64,000 bases of DNA from Diphasiastrum complanatum (GCA_029204225.1 CM055108.1:22990326-23054325); one strand, 5' to 3'; counted from the first letter of the stretch, positions 12,030 through 24,982 are shown. Translations and numbers: made by a program. The notes: generated by a model from the letters alone, not told the origin.

Positions 12030-12480
12030 TTAATTGAGATGCCATTTGAGAAATGAGGCATTGAATATGTCGGCTTTATATGCCTGGCTATGCAAAGTTT
12101 CCAATCTTTATACATCTCGTAGCCACAGACTATCTAACCAAATGGGTCGAAGCTAAAGTGGTAAGAAAAATTGATGCTACCTATACTACAAAATTTCTAA
12201 ATGAAAATATTCTTATTCATTTGGCTATCCATTGGAGCTTGTGAGTGATTGTGGTACTCATTTTTTAAATGAAACCATCACTTGTTATCTTCATATTTAG
12301 CTTTTCATTGAAAAAGTACATCTTGTTATCCAGATTGTAACGGACAAGCAAAATCATCAAACAAAGTACTCTACAACATTAAAGCAGAATCAACTTGCTC
12401 AGATTGGGAGCATAAACTTCATGCGGCTCTATGGGCTTTTGGACCACTTTTAAAGTAAACACGCCTTTCCATATTGGGTA
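12030..12480 (+). pseudogene. Gypsy integrase relic
   Basis: Ty3/gypsy integrase catalytic core in several broken frames: PFEK then GIEYVGF (about 12040-12075, with the Trp codon changed to a stop), ATDYLTKWVEAKVV (about 12120-12165, containing the first catalytic Asp), then GYPLELVSDCGTHFLNETI (about 12224-12285, containing the second Asp in SDxGTHF). Frameshifts occur near 12215 and later. The catalytic Glu region is not readable. Clearly dead. Confidence 0.75.
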
Positions 12481-15400
12481 TGGCCAACAAGTTGTGATGC
12501 TCGCCAAATTTGTCATTCAAAGTCTGAGAGTAGGAACAACTAAGCATTGACAAGTCTATTAAACAAAGACTCCACAATCTCTTCCAACTCCATGAGACTC
12601 AATTTATCACCTTTCGGGCATTAGTTGTGGAGAAACCGTGTAGAAAAGCCTGACATGATTATAATATAAAAGCCAAGGATCTCATGAAGGGAGAGTACGC
12701 ACTTTTGTATAATTCCAAGGTGCACAAAGAAAAGTTGAAATTTCTAGGTATTTTAGTCTTGGAACTTCATGCAATACATTTTCAGAATGATATAAATGGC
12801 TTCTTATGTGATAATCTAAAAATTGTGCAATAAAGTTAATTTGAAAATTATTTTAATATTTCACCATAGAAATTTGAAAACAATGTTTGTTGTACCTTAT
12901 GTTGTTGTATTTGAGGGGGAGACTCAAATAGATGTGCTATTGTAGGGTTGCTCATTTGTATTACTGAAGAAATTGTGATTGGTCCATTTGTCACTTTGAT
13001 CCATGTAACCAAAGTGTTTATCAAAATTAGCAACATTGCATCAGATTGTACATGAGTCATTTCATTCCAATCATTGATTGGAATGTTGTATCCAAAATAC
13101 AAATTTCTCACTGTGTAGTAGGATTTGTTTACATGTGACTCAAAATAATGTATTGTTATTGAATTTGTATGTATTGTTTCTAGAATAGTGATTTCAATTT
13201 TTTTGAGTAAATGGATAAGAAATCCTACAATAGAGTAATTGCAAGCAAATTGTTTTACTAAGTTCTAGGTACTGATTATTATAAATGGCTATCAAAAGAC
13301 TTAACATTCTTATTTTATAAATAGTTACCTTCAATTGGTCGACCATTATTATTACTTTGAAATTTATCTCTTGCATTTTTTTCTCATCGATAAATAGTGA
13401 TAGCATATATCTTGTTTGATAACCGTTATGATGAAATTATTTTTCCTTTTCATTACTCTCGAGAGCATGACATAGGTTGATGCTAGAAATAAGCTTTTTT
13501 CGATATTTAAGATTGCTCATATGGTTTGGTGTGCTTTCTTTTGCAGTACCACTATAGGTGATATTTCATTCACAATCTTATTCTACCTCTACAGTTGCCT
13601 TATCACACGAATTTTCATTGGGATATATCTCTACATCTTTAGCAATGATTTCAACAACTTTCAATATGAACAAAAAGAGCAGTCAAGGGACTTCAACAAC
13701 AAATGCTCAGTTTGGCAACAAAAGGAGCATCTTATCAAACTACAATCGTGATCCAACAAAAGATCCATCTTCCCAACAAGATGGAATATCCGCGACAACA
13801 CCACCATTACCATCATCAATAAGTAGTTGGTTTTACATAAGTGATACAATATTCACGCTTTTCCAATTGCCTCACCATGGCCATCACATGATCAATAAAG
13901 TGGCAACTTGTACCAGTGAAGGGCTCTCAAGTCAAATAAAAGGAAAATGCTATGTGCAAACCGACTCAGACGACCAGTGTTCCTACCAATGCCAACAACA
14001 ATGCTTCATTGAAAAAATGTACATTGGGCAGTGGTCGCCCATACTACCACTGTTGTACATCATCCTTTGATCTTCTGCAGAGGCCACAAGAAGCACAAGT
14101 CATCAACGAGCGAAATCCCATAGGCCTACACAAACTGAAGGAATCTCACATCAATCAGAGATTGAAGTTATGAGCGCACAACCTCAATGAAAAAACTATT
14201 TTCAAAGACAAGCAATGATGATTTCGTGGAGATTGGTTACAGTGGACAGATCTGGAAGATCACACAAGACTCTTTTTTCTATCCATTCATTCCCTTATGT
14301 TCCACCATATAATACATCTTGAAGCTTCATCTCACTTCCCCCACCCTTGTCTCAAGTCCTCATCCCCCCCCCCGATGGATCAATCTGAACTTGCTCTTGT
14401 TTATCAACTATAGTACTTCGTGAAGCAGACAAATCTGCGACATCCGCAACATACCACTGATATAGTTTAGCGCTCGAAGCAACAAAATCAAGGACGTTAG
14501 AGGTTCTCAACAATGATTATGAGCCATGTCTTAAGTTCCAAAAAAAAAAAAATCGACAAGTTAACAGCTTGTTGATCATTCAAATGAAAAAAAAAAGAGA
14601 GGCCCCACATGCCTCTATAATTCGCGACCACTTGAAGGGCTCTCGAACTCTGTGACGAATTCAAACAGCTGCAAGGAATGTCAAATGGAAAGTCTCTGCT
14701 GACAAAAGTGCCCTCAAAAGACAGTAATGAGCAAAGGACTTTTGATCCATCCAGCCACTTCCATATATCCACCTTCATCACTTCCGAGATTACAACACCC
14801 CCTATCACACCCACGCCATCTTCCTCTCACTGCCGTTCAATAACCCGTTGTGTGACATTCACATCATGTCTCACAATACTAAGCTCGTGTACATCATCCG
14901 TTGAATTATTTGCGTGAGCAATTGGAAGCAAGTCATCAACGAGCCAACTCCAACCTGATTCAATTCAAATCTTCTGGAGATGCTCGTACCTCTTCAAAGC
15001 TTCATCTCCTACGGAGCAGCACTTTATAAAAAGTTCCACATCTACAGCTGCACCGACTGAGACTCCTCCAGCACCATAAGGAGCGGGGTCTTAATTTTGC
15101 ACTTGGCATGGGACCGCCAAGTTCTTAATGGAGGGGATAAAATGTAGGTTGATATTCCCTGCAAATATTCTAGCCATATGGTAATTCAAGTTAGTTCAAG
15201 TCATATAAGAATGTCTTGTGGACTTGTCCAACTAATTAGTGGTAATTGTGAGAATTTTCTTTTATGTTGTGGAGTTGATACTTGTCTAGGTTAATGAGAC
15301 TCTTCTACTACCAAACCATATTAATCATTAGAGAAAAGAATAATGACATGATGTATAGCAAATATTTCTACTGATTAAATTTCAAGTATAATGGCAATGA

Positions 15401-16399
15401 GAGCTATTATAATGAACCAAGATTTTAACTTTTAGTAGGACATGTCAAAGTGTCATGAACTTTGACAAAATATCTTAACAACAAAAAGAAAATGGTTTGC
15501 TAATAAAATATGGGTCCTAAAAATTCTCATTTAATGTTGACATGAGTTTTAAAATGGATGAAATCTCATCAAGTCACTTGTTATAAACATATTTGATGAA
15601 AAGTAACATTAATTTTGATGTAATGAGTTTTGGCCTTTAGTACATTAGGGACCTCATTGGGTCTTGTAAGAAGACTCAAGTTCTTACGATTACAAGTCCG
15701 ACATTACAAAATTGAAAGCTATTGAGACATTAGTTGACTTGTTGCTATTTTAAACTTGTGTTAGAAAGTCTCGTTAGTTATCTTAACAACAAACAAATTT
15801 GATGTTTCCTACAAGGACTAGACTAATGACTTCGTAGTTATTCATGATACCTATCTATAATGTTTGGGGTTAAACAAGAGGTCATACCTAGGAATAAGGA
15901 CCATTTTGTAGAATACAATGCTTCAATCATGATCACTTGTTTATTGCCTTACGAAAATACTCTTCCCTAGGTTTCATATTTCTGGTAGCATTTTCTAACA
16001 CCTCATGTAATTGTTTGAAATCAAATAACTAGTGAAAATTGGTGGCTTCATCTGATTCTACTTGCATCTTCTTTTCTAATTGAAAATATTTTTTCATACC
16101 ACTTGTGTTGACAAAAATGGCTTCCCTTTTGGGTCATAGGGTCCTTGCCAACATTCATCTTTAGTATGAATTGTGCTGAATATACCTCCAAGATAGTAAA
16201 GTACCATTTTCTTAAAAAAATTCTTATCTCATGCCACATGGTTGGTTTACCAATTTTGTTGATGTCTTTTATTAAGCCATTGTTGTCCGTGACAACATTT
16301 CTTGTTTCTTCCAGTAAATCTAATTACTCCAATTTTGTATTCATGAATTCAGCCATACATAAATCATGCCTGATTTGAATTCAATATGTGGGTACTAAA
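12481..16399. other. Long unassigned stretch
   Basis: No convincing gene. Part of 12481-12790 may be the rest of the plus-strand gypsy integrase, and 15950-16399 the tail of the minus-strand gypsy that follows. Open frames at 13558-14070 (+, 170 residues, Ser/Thr-rich) and 14497-14814 (-) show no known domain, and their composition looks like chance. A run of nine C occurs at 14365-14373. A tandem pair of TTCAATATGTGGGTAC sits at 16380-16420. Confidence 0.4.
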
Positions 16400-17620
16400 A
16401 ATTCAATATGTGGGTACAAAAAATTCAAAAGGCAGTTTATGTGCCATACACTAATTGGATTGAGGTAGTTCTAGTATATATGTTATGTATTGTGTGATAT
16501 CCCTATGAACTCGGTTGTACATATTCATCCAAAGAGAAGTCTACTTCAGATAATTATTTAAGAATAAGCATTCAAAAAATTTATGCATGGCTTCTACTTG
16601 ACCATTTTCTTTTTGATTATAAGACCAATGTTTTACACACAATCTTGAAAGTGTAATTTTAGACAGTTAGCCTCATTGATGAAATTATTTAGTGTCAAAA
16701 CGAATTCTAAATCAAAATAAACTCTCTAATGATTTTATCGTTAAGGATTGAGTTTGAAAATGCAAATTATCTTTGAGTGTTTTAGGTTCAGCTCATTTTG
16801 TCCCTGTCCCATAGTCAATAACCAATATGATGTAAACCCTTTAATAACAAAGGCAATAATTCACCTTCAAGATCTAGACCCCCATTTTAAAATAAGGCCA
16901 ATATGTTGTAAAGAGATCAAAGGAGAATCAATGGAAGGTGTGGGCTTTCCATGGCATCGACAACCATCACATTTTTTTGGCACTACTTATGTACAACTTG
17001 CCACAATGTTATTCTACTAGTGGGATCAAATGAGAAATGTCCTCCTACGTTAGAATGTGCGACTCAAATAGCAAACTTTGTTCGATTACAATCATTTCCC
17101 AACTTTTACAATTAGTCATTTACTAGTTAATATTTTGCGACCTTGGTTGTCTAACTTTGCATGCTTTAGGAAATCTACCTAAACTAATAATGCCAAATAT
17201 TGTATACTACTATAACACATGCATTCATGTAAGGGTTAAATTTTAAGATTCATGATGTGAGATAGAGCATTTTCTGGCAGCTTTGTATCAGACCTGTGCC
17301 ATCTCAGAATTTCTCCAGGAATAGCAACCTTTGCAAAAGTTAATCATCCTAGGAATGTTCTTGGAGAAAATCTTGTATTAGAGTGATCGGGTTTTATAGC
17401 CTATTATGGCCTCTAATTTTTTTAGAGCACAAATTACAGCATACGCTTCTGGTTTGAGACCAGCCCTCTGATAAGTGCGTAGGTGCCTACGTCTGCAGTG
17501 ACATACGTCCATAGGTGAGTAAAACCAATAGCCACAGCGGCTCTGCCTATACCTGGTGAACAGCGACTGGACACTTTCGTGGATAACACACCGCATAAAA
17601 TAAGTGGCCCAGCGCGGGTT
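16400..17620 (-). pseudogene. Gypsy RNase H-integrase relic
   Basis: On the minus strand, in order: EAYAVICALKKLEAIIGYK (about 17395-17450), which fits gypsy RNase H; VGGHFSFDPTSR (about 17010-17045), the HHCC zinc region of integrase; KWGLDLEGE (about 16870-16895), matching the 'WGxDxxGP' opening of the integrase core; and NQKENGQVEAMHKFFE (about 16570-16620), the stretch with the catalytic Glu. Frames shift between these pieces and stops are frequent. The domain order matches Ty3/gypsy pol. The RNase H segment was first considered as a PPR repeat, but the order of the downstream pieces favours gypsy. Confidence 0.6.
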
Positions 17621-17635
17621 GTTGATGCGAAAGCC

Positions 17636-17693
17636 TGAAAGTTAGGTCCCCAACAGGGACATTGGTGTTAGGTCCCCAGCAGTGACATTGATA
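17636..17693. repeat. Short imperfect tandem repeat
   Basis: GTTAGGTCCCCAACAGGGAC ATTG followed by GTTAGGTCCCCAGCAGTGAC ATTG, two roughly 26-bp units. Function unknown. Confidence 0.8.
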
Positions 17694-17989
17694 TTTTTGT
17701 GATATCTCCTTTCATGTATGTACTTATCCGGTGAAGGCCTTGTGAAGACGGCCCTCAGCCTACAAGGTTATAACCACGATATTATTATGCCATGGAATAT
17801 TTTTTTATACTCTTAAATGGCTTGTAGAACAAATTTTCTAACCTCTCTCACATGTCCTCCCCCATTCTATCTCTTTCCATGAGTTGGTCGCTAGGCACAC
17901 TTTTCATTTTTCTCATTCCTTGATTGATACTCATGAGATTAAGTTAGCACTTCCCGCATCACACTTGGACCCGGCGCCCTTCCTTTCGC

Positions 17990-19010
17990 TTGGCCATGTT
18001 GGACCGTTTCTATGTTTCCTACTTTGGCTCCTTGTTGTGCCCCCTACACTCAGAGACTCATAATCGTTCACTATCCTTTCTGACCATAGTCCGGTCCTCC
18101 TGAAATGGCGCTTTCTAGATTCCCCTGCCTTCCCTTTGTCTCCCTGTATGCTATGAATGCTTCACTTCTTTGTTCTCCTTCTGTCATCTCTAGCCTTTCT
18201 CTTATTACGGCCTCTCACTCTTCCTTTCAAGACAAGTTAGCTTGCAATGTTGCTTTTCTTCGCCAAGTTGGTCCGGTTTGGCCATCGCTCTCTTTCTAGT
18301 GTGCCAAAGTTCTAGCCCCTGCTCTCCTTATTGGTATAGTTGAGTGGCATCAGGTTTCTCGACGTTGTCGCTATTCATGTCCCTTCATGGGTTCATTCGT
18401 TAGGCCTTCATGTTGTCTCCCATATGACACAGTCACTTGCCTCCTAGGAGTCCCCTTTGGCCTTTACCTTTCTCTTGCCCAACGCTCTAATTGGTTTCCG
18501 GATTCTTTTCTTGCTAAGCTAGTGCTTTGGGAGCCTTGCTACATGTCTTTTGTTGCCCGCATCCTGGTTGTCCTCCATAGACTTTTCGCTTATCATGTTT
18601 TCTTTTTCTTTAGACTTTATTAGTACCCGCTCTCTCTTGGCTTCTATTGCCTGCATGCTTCTTAGCTTTTTCTAGGTAGAGAAGTGCTCTCTTCTCCCAT
18701 TGGGCCGTTGTTACTGCCCCGGTCGCTAAAGGCCGGTTGGGCATTCCTGACTCTCTCCTCTGTCTCCCCTCTCAGACCCGTCGTAGCATTGCTCAACCGT
18801 TGGGTCTTCCTTCCCCAGCCCATTGCTGATTTCATATTGTTGGGAGATTCGCTTCACATGGCTTCAGGTCCCTTATCTTTTGGCATGTCTACAGGTTGGC
18901 TATGTTGTGGAGGATTTGGATTCAAAAGAATCATATGGTTTTTGAAGTCTCCTCGACTCCGTCTTCAATTGTTGCTTGTTTTCAGTTTGCTATGTATATG
19001 CTATAGTAGT
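17990..19010 (+). pseudogene. LINE-like (non-LTR retrotransposon) relic
   Basis: Scattered matches to a plant LINE in shifting frames. Near 17995 the plus strand reads RLAMLDRFYVS, like the '(K/R)LDRFLVS' motif of the LINE endonuclease. Near 18085, in another frame, it reads SDHSPVLLKWRF, like the conserved 'SDHSPI' end of the endonuclease. Near 18890-18970 it reads LAMLWRIWIQKNHMVFE, like the 'LWxIWxxRNxxxF' segment after the C-terminal zinc domain. The RT core is not readable, and the region is short and pyrimidine-rich. Inference from motifs only. Confidence 0.45.
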
Positions 19011-19580
19011 TTACTTATCTTTTCCTACTTTTTGGTTTGGACTGCCTCCCTGTGTGGTGTGCATATAGTCCTTTTCTTATTGTATAACTTCCCTCCATTA
19101 GAGGAGTTTTCGATTCCAAAAGGGCCGTATAAGAAATCGTGCCTTAGTAAGAGAATGTTAGAGAGAGAATGATAAAATGACCAAATTTTTTTTTCATTTT
19201 CTTGGTTTCCGGTGCTGCCCGCCATCTAAGTTGTGTGGCTGGCTCATTTTTTGAAGTATAATTAGAGGAGTTCTCAATATCAAAAAGACCCTTTGTAAAG
19301 ATACTTTTATTTTTTCTCTTTAGTTTCGACCGTTACCATGCCCAATCAAAATGCACAAATTTGAAATCTACGTAACGTAGTTCAAATTAACTAAAAAATA
19401 AAAATGCAATATAGAAAACTTTGAAATTTGTGTCCAGGCAACATGGACGTATCCCATTGGTTTCTTCTTCCTGCCCGACACGTGCTAATCTGTCCGATGT
19501 CAATACCTCAAGTTAAATTTACTTGACTATGCTGGTTAGTATAATGAAATTTTCTAACTATACTAGTTACAGTTATAGAA
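19011..19580. other. Unassigned sequence with a short dispersed repeat
   Basis: The motif ATTAGAGGAGTT.T/C..AT.CCAAAA appears at about 19098-19120 and 19252-19285 (the latter continuing as AGACCCTTTGTAAAGAT). A third related copy lies at 53372-53415 (AAAAAGACCCTTTATAAAGA). Likely ends of a decayed repeat. No coding content. Confidence 0.4.
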
Positions 19581-20520
19581 ATATAGTATGTATAGTTACA
19601 TAAAATATGGTATACGCAGTAACTGTGACTATGTTGGCATTCACATTAGATTAAATGTGATACGAAAAATTGAAATTAAGTATCATATCAGAGAGATTTT
19701 TGGCACCCAAGCTTTGAAAATAGCAATGGCAAGGAGACCCAGATCTACAATCGAGTTTGTGATTCTTTACAATGAGAAAGATGAAGCTGATAACTGGAAG
19801 CCGACAAAATATACAAAGAACTCATGGATATTGCTGCATCCATCATCAAAGGGCAATTTTCGACAAAAGAAAAGAGCAAAATGACTTACAAATCTTATTG
19901 GAAAGCAAAAATTTTGGAGTTTAAGACTACCCCGGGAGGTCAATCTATATCAGAATTCTTAGTACAACATGTATATATGCATTCAGAAATCAAAGTACAT
20001 GATATCAATCCTCATGATCATCAAAAATGTAATTGTAAGCATATCAAAACATATGCACTCTACAGCAATCATAGGTGATTTTCTTTATTGATGCTCTTTA
20101 GATTATGATTTAAATGCTTCAACATTGTTTTTTTCTTTCAGATTTATATCCATCATGCATAAGTGAATGGGAGCCCGCACAATCACTTGCAGGAATATTA
20201 GACGTGATTCACTGTGATGTTGGAAAGCTACAATACAGAGGAAGAAGTCCAAAGGAACTTCTCCTTCAACTATGCGCCAGACTACAACGCAAGCTCGTGC
20301 CTTTCCGAGCTACATTCTGGTGTGCTTTAACTCAACATTCAACTATCTTACAATCAGAGAAAGGTCTGCAGCTATCAGAGGTCACTGGATTGAGCTGAGA
20401 TCATTCATGTTTTTTCTGGCTAAGATCTTGATATGTGGAAAGCCCTGTGGAAGTAGAACACTTCCTTCAATACCTGCGTCAAGGGGAGTCTCATCTGCAG
20501 TGGACAGGTGTTGAGCATAG
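19581..20520 (+). other. Unrecognised open frames with a possible small intron
   Basis: Overlapping plus-strand open frames (19588-19884, 19824-20078, 20114-20398, 20272-20514) with a less repetitive look than their surroundings. A polypyrimidine tract ending in CAG (acceptor at 20141) and a CATAG/GTGATT donor at 20075 would frame a 67-base intron. The sequence following the acceptor is open. No domain recognised on either side. It could be a decayed host gene or an unknown element. Confidence 0.25.
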
Positions 20521-21719
20521 GGTTCAGGCCATCGTCGACTGTATATGAATGAACCTCCATCTTCCTATCTGTGCAGCTTGTTAGAAAGGATGGTTGGAGG
20601 TTAGCATTGTTGCTAAAACCAAAGCTTTGAACTGGGTATTGTTAAGTGTATATTTGCTGAAAAATAGGCTGTTTGGTGGAAATTTGCTAAAAAAAACCCT
20701 TTTTTTTAGCCTCTTTTTGACAAGTTTTCTTGAGGATGGCTCAAGAACAAAAAATACAAGCTGGAAATTAGATTAAATCAAGAAATAGACATGCATGAAG
20801 CTAACAAGAGCAAATAAGGTAGAGAACAAGAAGAGATGATGTAGAAGAGCGACAACGGTGGCTAAAAACAAGCAAAAAACACCAACAAAAGACATAAATA
20901 CTAGTTTTAAAACACAACAAAACAGAACTTTTACATTACAAAAGCAGGAAATCAAGCAAAAAACATGAGAAAGGAGCAGAAAGAGCGGCAATGGCGCCAA
21001 TGTTGGACCTTCAGCATCCTCCGTCGGCTATGGCTCCATCTAGCATGACTATGGCAGTCTCCCAACTAGTCTACGCTATGGCTTCTCCAAATAGCTTGAG
21101 CAAGAGGATGGGAAGACGATAATGAGCATGGTGAGTGAGTATTCTAATGGGCAAGATCCACTCTTCTCTCTTTTCTCTCCTTAACAACTACAAATGACGG
21201 CTTAACCTAAATGATAAAACCCTAATATAAATCTCCTCCTCAAAGGCTTACCCTACTAGAGAATGGAGGGCCTAGATTAACTTAACCTGTTGCCAGATGA
21301 ACAATATACAATACAATGTGAAGTATCACAGTACATGAAACCACACAAGGGAGAACACTCAGAGAGAAAGATAGGCATGTATTGCAAATGAGGTTCTTCT
21401 CCAAAATGGACTCTTCCACTCCTATTTATATTTGGAGTGGTGGTCACTTATAGAAATGCACTGTGGGACAAGTAAGCCACATAGACTAACTTAACTTTGA
21501 ATCACACTGGTGCCATGGGACAAACCCCCAATAGGCCTTTGTGACTAACTTTTACTTAACTTGAAATTATATATCTATGTGCAGTGCCCATGGCAATTTG
21601 AACTTAGAACTAAATAACTTAAGCCAGTACGGATATCGTAAAAGCCTAAACTTGCTGGGCAAGTTCTACGTTTAAATCTTATCCTATTTGTATTTTTGAA
21701 GATGTTCCACAGGATGGCT
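20521..21719. other. Unassigned, LTR-like non-coding sequence
   Basis: No coding region seen. At about 21415-21440 the minus strand has a TATA-like AAATATAAATAGGAG, and the flanks look like LTR or leader sequence of the element ending near 22110. No PBS or polypurine tract was found. Confidence 0.35.
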
Positions 21720-22110
21720 AGAATATTCTTTAGAATATCAGCCTACAAACTGGCAAAGAATCACCGAAATTATGATGGAGTAGGATGAGTTTCTACTAGT
21801 CTTTATAGACCCAAAACCCCCAGCTGTGCATGTGCCCATGCAAGGCCTAAACTCTCCAAAAGCACTTTTCATTGCTATCGATATTCTACACATACATTAA
21901 CAATCCTAAATCCATGTGCTAACTCTGCTTAGTGTGTGTAGGCCTCACAAGGTCATTAATTACATTACTGGCCTCATCCGGAATAGCGTGGCATAAACAA
22001 TAATTTTGAGTAATGAAGTAGTGTGTATCCAAGTCTAGGATTATGCCGAATTCTATATGCAGGATGTGGACATGATAATTATTCTCCCTTGTGTTGCTCA
22101 TGTCCTCAGG
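21720..22110 (-). repeat. LTR of an unnamed family (inverted copy of 50390-50720)
   Basis: The reverse complement matches 50390-50720 in long blocks, for example AATCCTAGACTTGGATACA, GTTAGCACATGGATTTAGGA, GGCCTTGCATGGGCACATGC and GTCTATAAAGACTAGTAGAA. The last contains a TATA box (TCTATAAAG). The plus-strand copy at 50390 is followed by a PBS, so this is an LTR. No internal region adjoins it here. Confidence 0.7.
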
Positions 22111-22139
22111 ATATGTCCCATCCTCAAATAGTTTTCTTT

Positions 22140-22860
22140 TTGATTTGAAATCTCTGTCTCCTCTTTCTTAGAGAACCTCTAAGCCTGTCTAGAGATAGAT
22201 TGACTTCCTAGAATTAACTCTATCATGTGGTCTACTGACCTAGACGACAATAAACCATGAAATAATTTTGATTCGTCAAAATATTTAGGAGCTTGGTCTA
22301 GACCTTGCTTCTTCCCCTTCTCAAATTTTCAAAGTGGTTGGAATTTGCTAAAATTTCTTTAGGGATGCCACCACTATGAAATCATGTGCTTATGCTTTCT
22401 GGATGCCACCACTGTGGAATCATATGCTTCTGCTATTTGAAAAGTATCCTCAAGGTCCTAAAACAAATTTCTCATACATTCATTCTAATAATCTATAGGC
22501 AACCCTAGGACAAACTGCCACAGTGACAATTTAGGATCAAATGATGAAATTTGATTTCAAAGATTTTTAAATTCCTAGATATAAGATCTAAGCTCTTACT
22601 ATCGATCTTGCAGTTCATGAACTTTTGGTAATAATCGATGTCATCGGCTATCACGAAAGCTTTTTTGAAAACCTCCGTAATTGTGGGCTTCACAGACAGA
22701 TCTTGCCACCACGATGATGCCTTGGCGCGTAGAAATAACATGACACTTTCAATCGTTCTTTCATCAGAAATTTCATGTAAATCGAAATAACTGCTCCACT
22801 TGACGAGCAAGTCCTCCACAACTTCCAGTTTTTTCTCCTTCTTTTCTCCCAAATAAGTTT
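22140..22860 (-). pseudogene. Gypsy gag relic joined to the post-protease linker
   Basis: Minus-strand gag of the same family as gypsy-H. The open part (22505-22852) reads RAKASSWWQDLSVKPTITEV and VFKKAFVIADDIDYYQKF, matching ASSWWRDLPVKPTTWDAF and VFKKTFVIADDVVYYLKF at 31915-32025. Further on, GKKQGLDQAPKYFDES runs directly into SSRSVDHMIELI, which in gypsy-H lies after the protease. The zinc knuckle, protease and following linker are therefore deleted. The join is at CATGGTTTA (about 22267-22275). The open reading frame upstream of the gag block begins KKLEVVEDLLVKWSSYFDL. Confidence 0.72.
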
Positions 22861-23689
22861 CAGACTAGAATCCTAGATTTGGATAAGACAATAATTAAGA
22901 CTGGTTTAACAGAATTTCCATTTGTTGATCTCATAAATTTTTCCAATATATTCATGTCATTGAGCACCGTATCAAATTGTTGGCAAATTTGCATGTATAA
23001 ATGTATTTAACCTAATTAGGGAAGACCTATGACCAATTATGATTGAAACTGGCTCCAATATGGCCAAATCACTGATCTATGCACATTTCATAGGGACTAG
23101 ACCTTGAGCTACGGTGCATTGAATTAGACGTTGTAAAGCACACTATGGAGGGAGACCAAGTGACCGAGATATTTGACACCTCACCCTTCCACCTCAGCTT
23201 CACAGGTGTGAGAACATATAGCCACAAAAAGTCTATAGTAGAGCGCACGTTCACTAGGTGAAATCATGCAAAAACATGCAAACACCTCTTCAACACCAAA
23301 GTGACATTACCAACAGTTTATTAGAATTTCGTGAAGTCTTCATACAGGTCCTAGGAAGCAGTATGGGTTGAGAACAAAGATTTCATGGTTTGTAGAAGGG
23401 CGCTCTGGCAACCAACTTGACGGATCCAGAGCATAAGCCCCCTGGCCACCAATTTACAAGTCTCATAGCTTGTTGGAAAGGCGAAAAGGAGTACAAAATA
23501 GGCTGGATTGGTTCTATGCATGATCCTCCTTTTGTGGTTTGATAACAATCTATCACCCAAAATCACCAGAAAAAACTACTTTTTGGCTTTTTCCAGCATC
23601 CTACACCCACTAGTCTCTGAAAACTTAGCTCTAAATTGAGGGAAAGCTTTAAAAGACTGTAATAAATACACTTATATTACACCCTTCTC
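22861..23689. other. Probable gypsy leader or LTR debris
   Basis: No gene. The reverse complement of 23110-23180 (TCACTTGGTCTCCCTCCAT ... GTGCTTTA) resembles 31737-31775, next to gypsy-H, so part of this is shared family sequence. No termini could be fixed. Confidence 0.35.
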
Positions 23690-24982
23690 ACAAAGTCTTG
23701 CCTTGTACTTGTTGATTGTGCCATCTTTATTATATTTGACTCAAAAAACCCATTTGTAGCCAATGGTGCGGCCTGTTAATTGGAAGATCCACAAGCTCCC
23801 ATGTCTAGTTGGCAATCAATGCATCATATTCCTCCTTCATGGCTAGAAACCATTCTTTTGATTTGAGTGCATCATATACATCCTTTGGCTCTTTATGTGA
23901 AACAAAGTAAGCATAATTAGTGGAGTTAACTTTCACTTGTTTGCATTTATCTCCATATGTAAGCCTCTTAGGCTCGGATCTTTCTCTTTGTGATCTCCTT
24001 GGTGAAAAAATTCGAGGTGACTCCTCCTCAATTCTCGGCCCCATCTCTCCATTATAATCTTCAAGGGTGATGATAAGAGAATCCTTTTGAGAATCTTTGA
24101 TCTCGGCCTCATCAAAGATGTATTTTTGATTCTCATGGAAAATAACATCTCTACTCTCAATTGTAACTGAGGTAGAGGGAACATAAATTCTGTATGCCTT
24201 CTTGTTGAATGAGTCCAACCATGATCCCTTTGATTGAATTTGGATCATCTCTTTTCCTTGTTTCCAAGGGCACATGAACAAAGCAAGCACATCCAAAAAC
24301 TCTAAGGTAATCAACCTTAGGTTGCTTCTTAAACAAGACTTCATATGGCGATCTTCCTGCAAGTGCATTGTGAGGTAATCTATTGCACAAATAATTTGCA
24401 CAATTAATTGCTTCTCTCCAATATTCAATAGACAAAGAAGCTTCAACATGAATTGCTTTAGTACATTCACATAGAGATCGTTTTTTTTCTTTCAACAACG
24501 ATGGAGAATAAGCACAAAAAAACTCTCTCTTAATTCTTCCAATAATCATAGAACTTGGTGGAGATGTATTCACCTCCTCCATCACATCTCAAAGCTTTAA
24601 CTTTGAAAGAAAAATATTTCGCAACATAAGCTTTGAAAATTAGGAAGTGTTTAAACACCATAGCTTTTGAAGAAAGTAGGTACAACCAAGTATATCTTGT
24701 AAAATCATCAATGAAGGTAGCAAAACAAGTTGCACCACCAATACTTTTTGAGAAAAAAAAAAATGAACATCCAAGTGAATTAATTTCAAAGGATGAGAAG
24801 TCTTATTAATATACTTTTGATATGGCTTTCTATGTGATTTTCCAAGCCTCACAAGGCTTGATATCCTTGGAAAGTGATCTTGGAAGGCCAATAGCCTTAT
24901 CATTCTTGATCATAGAAAGCATAGATTTATAGTTAGGATGTCCCAACCTTCTATGCCATAACTCCTCCTTAAACATAAGAGC
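23690..24982 (-). pseudogene. copia-C GAG-pre-integrase and integrase
   Basis: Minus-strand copia, related to copia-A. GAG-pre-integrase (ELWHRRLGHPNYKSM, then CEAW where CEAC is expected) lies at 24830-24960. Integrase start (KLIHLDVH) is near 24775-24800. Next come KREFFCAYSPSL and SLCECTKAI (about 24470-24530), where the 'QQNGxxER' block with the catalytic Glu is disrupted. The C-terminal segment follows (YEVLFKKQPKVDYLRVFG, RKRDDPNSIKGIMVG; about 24230-24350), then the linker (RRSQRERSEPKRLTYGDK, EWFLAMKEEYDALIAN; 23805-24000). It ends near 23690 just before RT. Several frameshifts. Its left end is fused to copia-B RNase H. Confidence 0.85.

Noticed and set aside
17395-17470. SINE with A and B boxes
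   Set aside because: GGTTTGAGACC resembles a B box, but no A box lies at the right distance and the stretch is explained as gypsy coding sequence.
17390-17480. PPR repeat (RAGLKPEAYAVICALKKL)
   Set aside because: The same frame fits gypsy RNase H better, and integrase motifs follow in the expected order.
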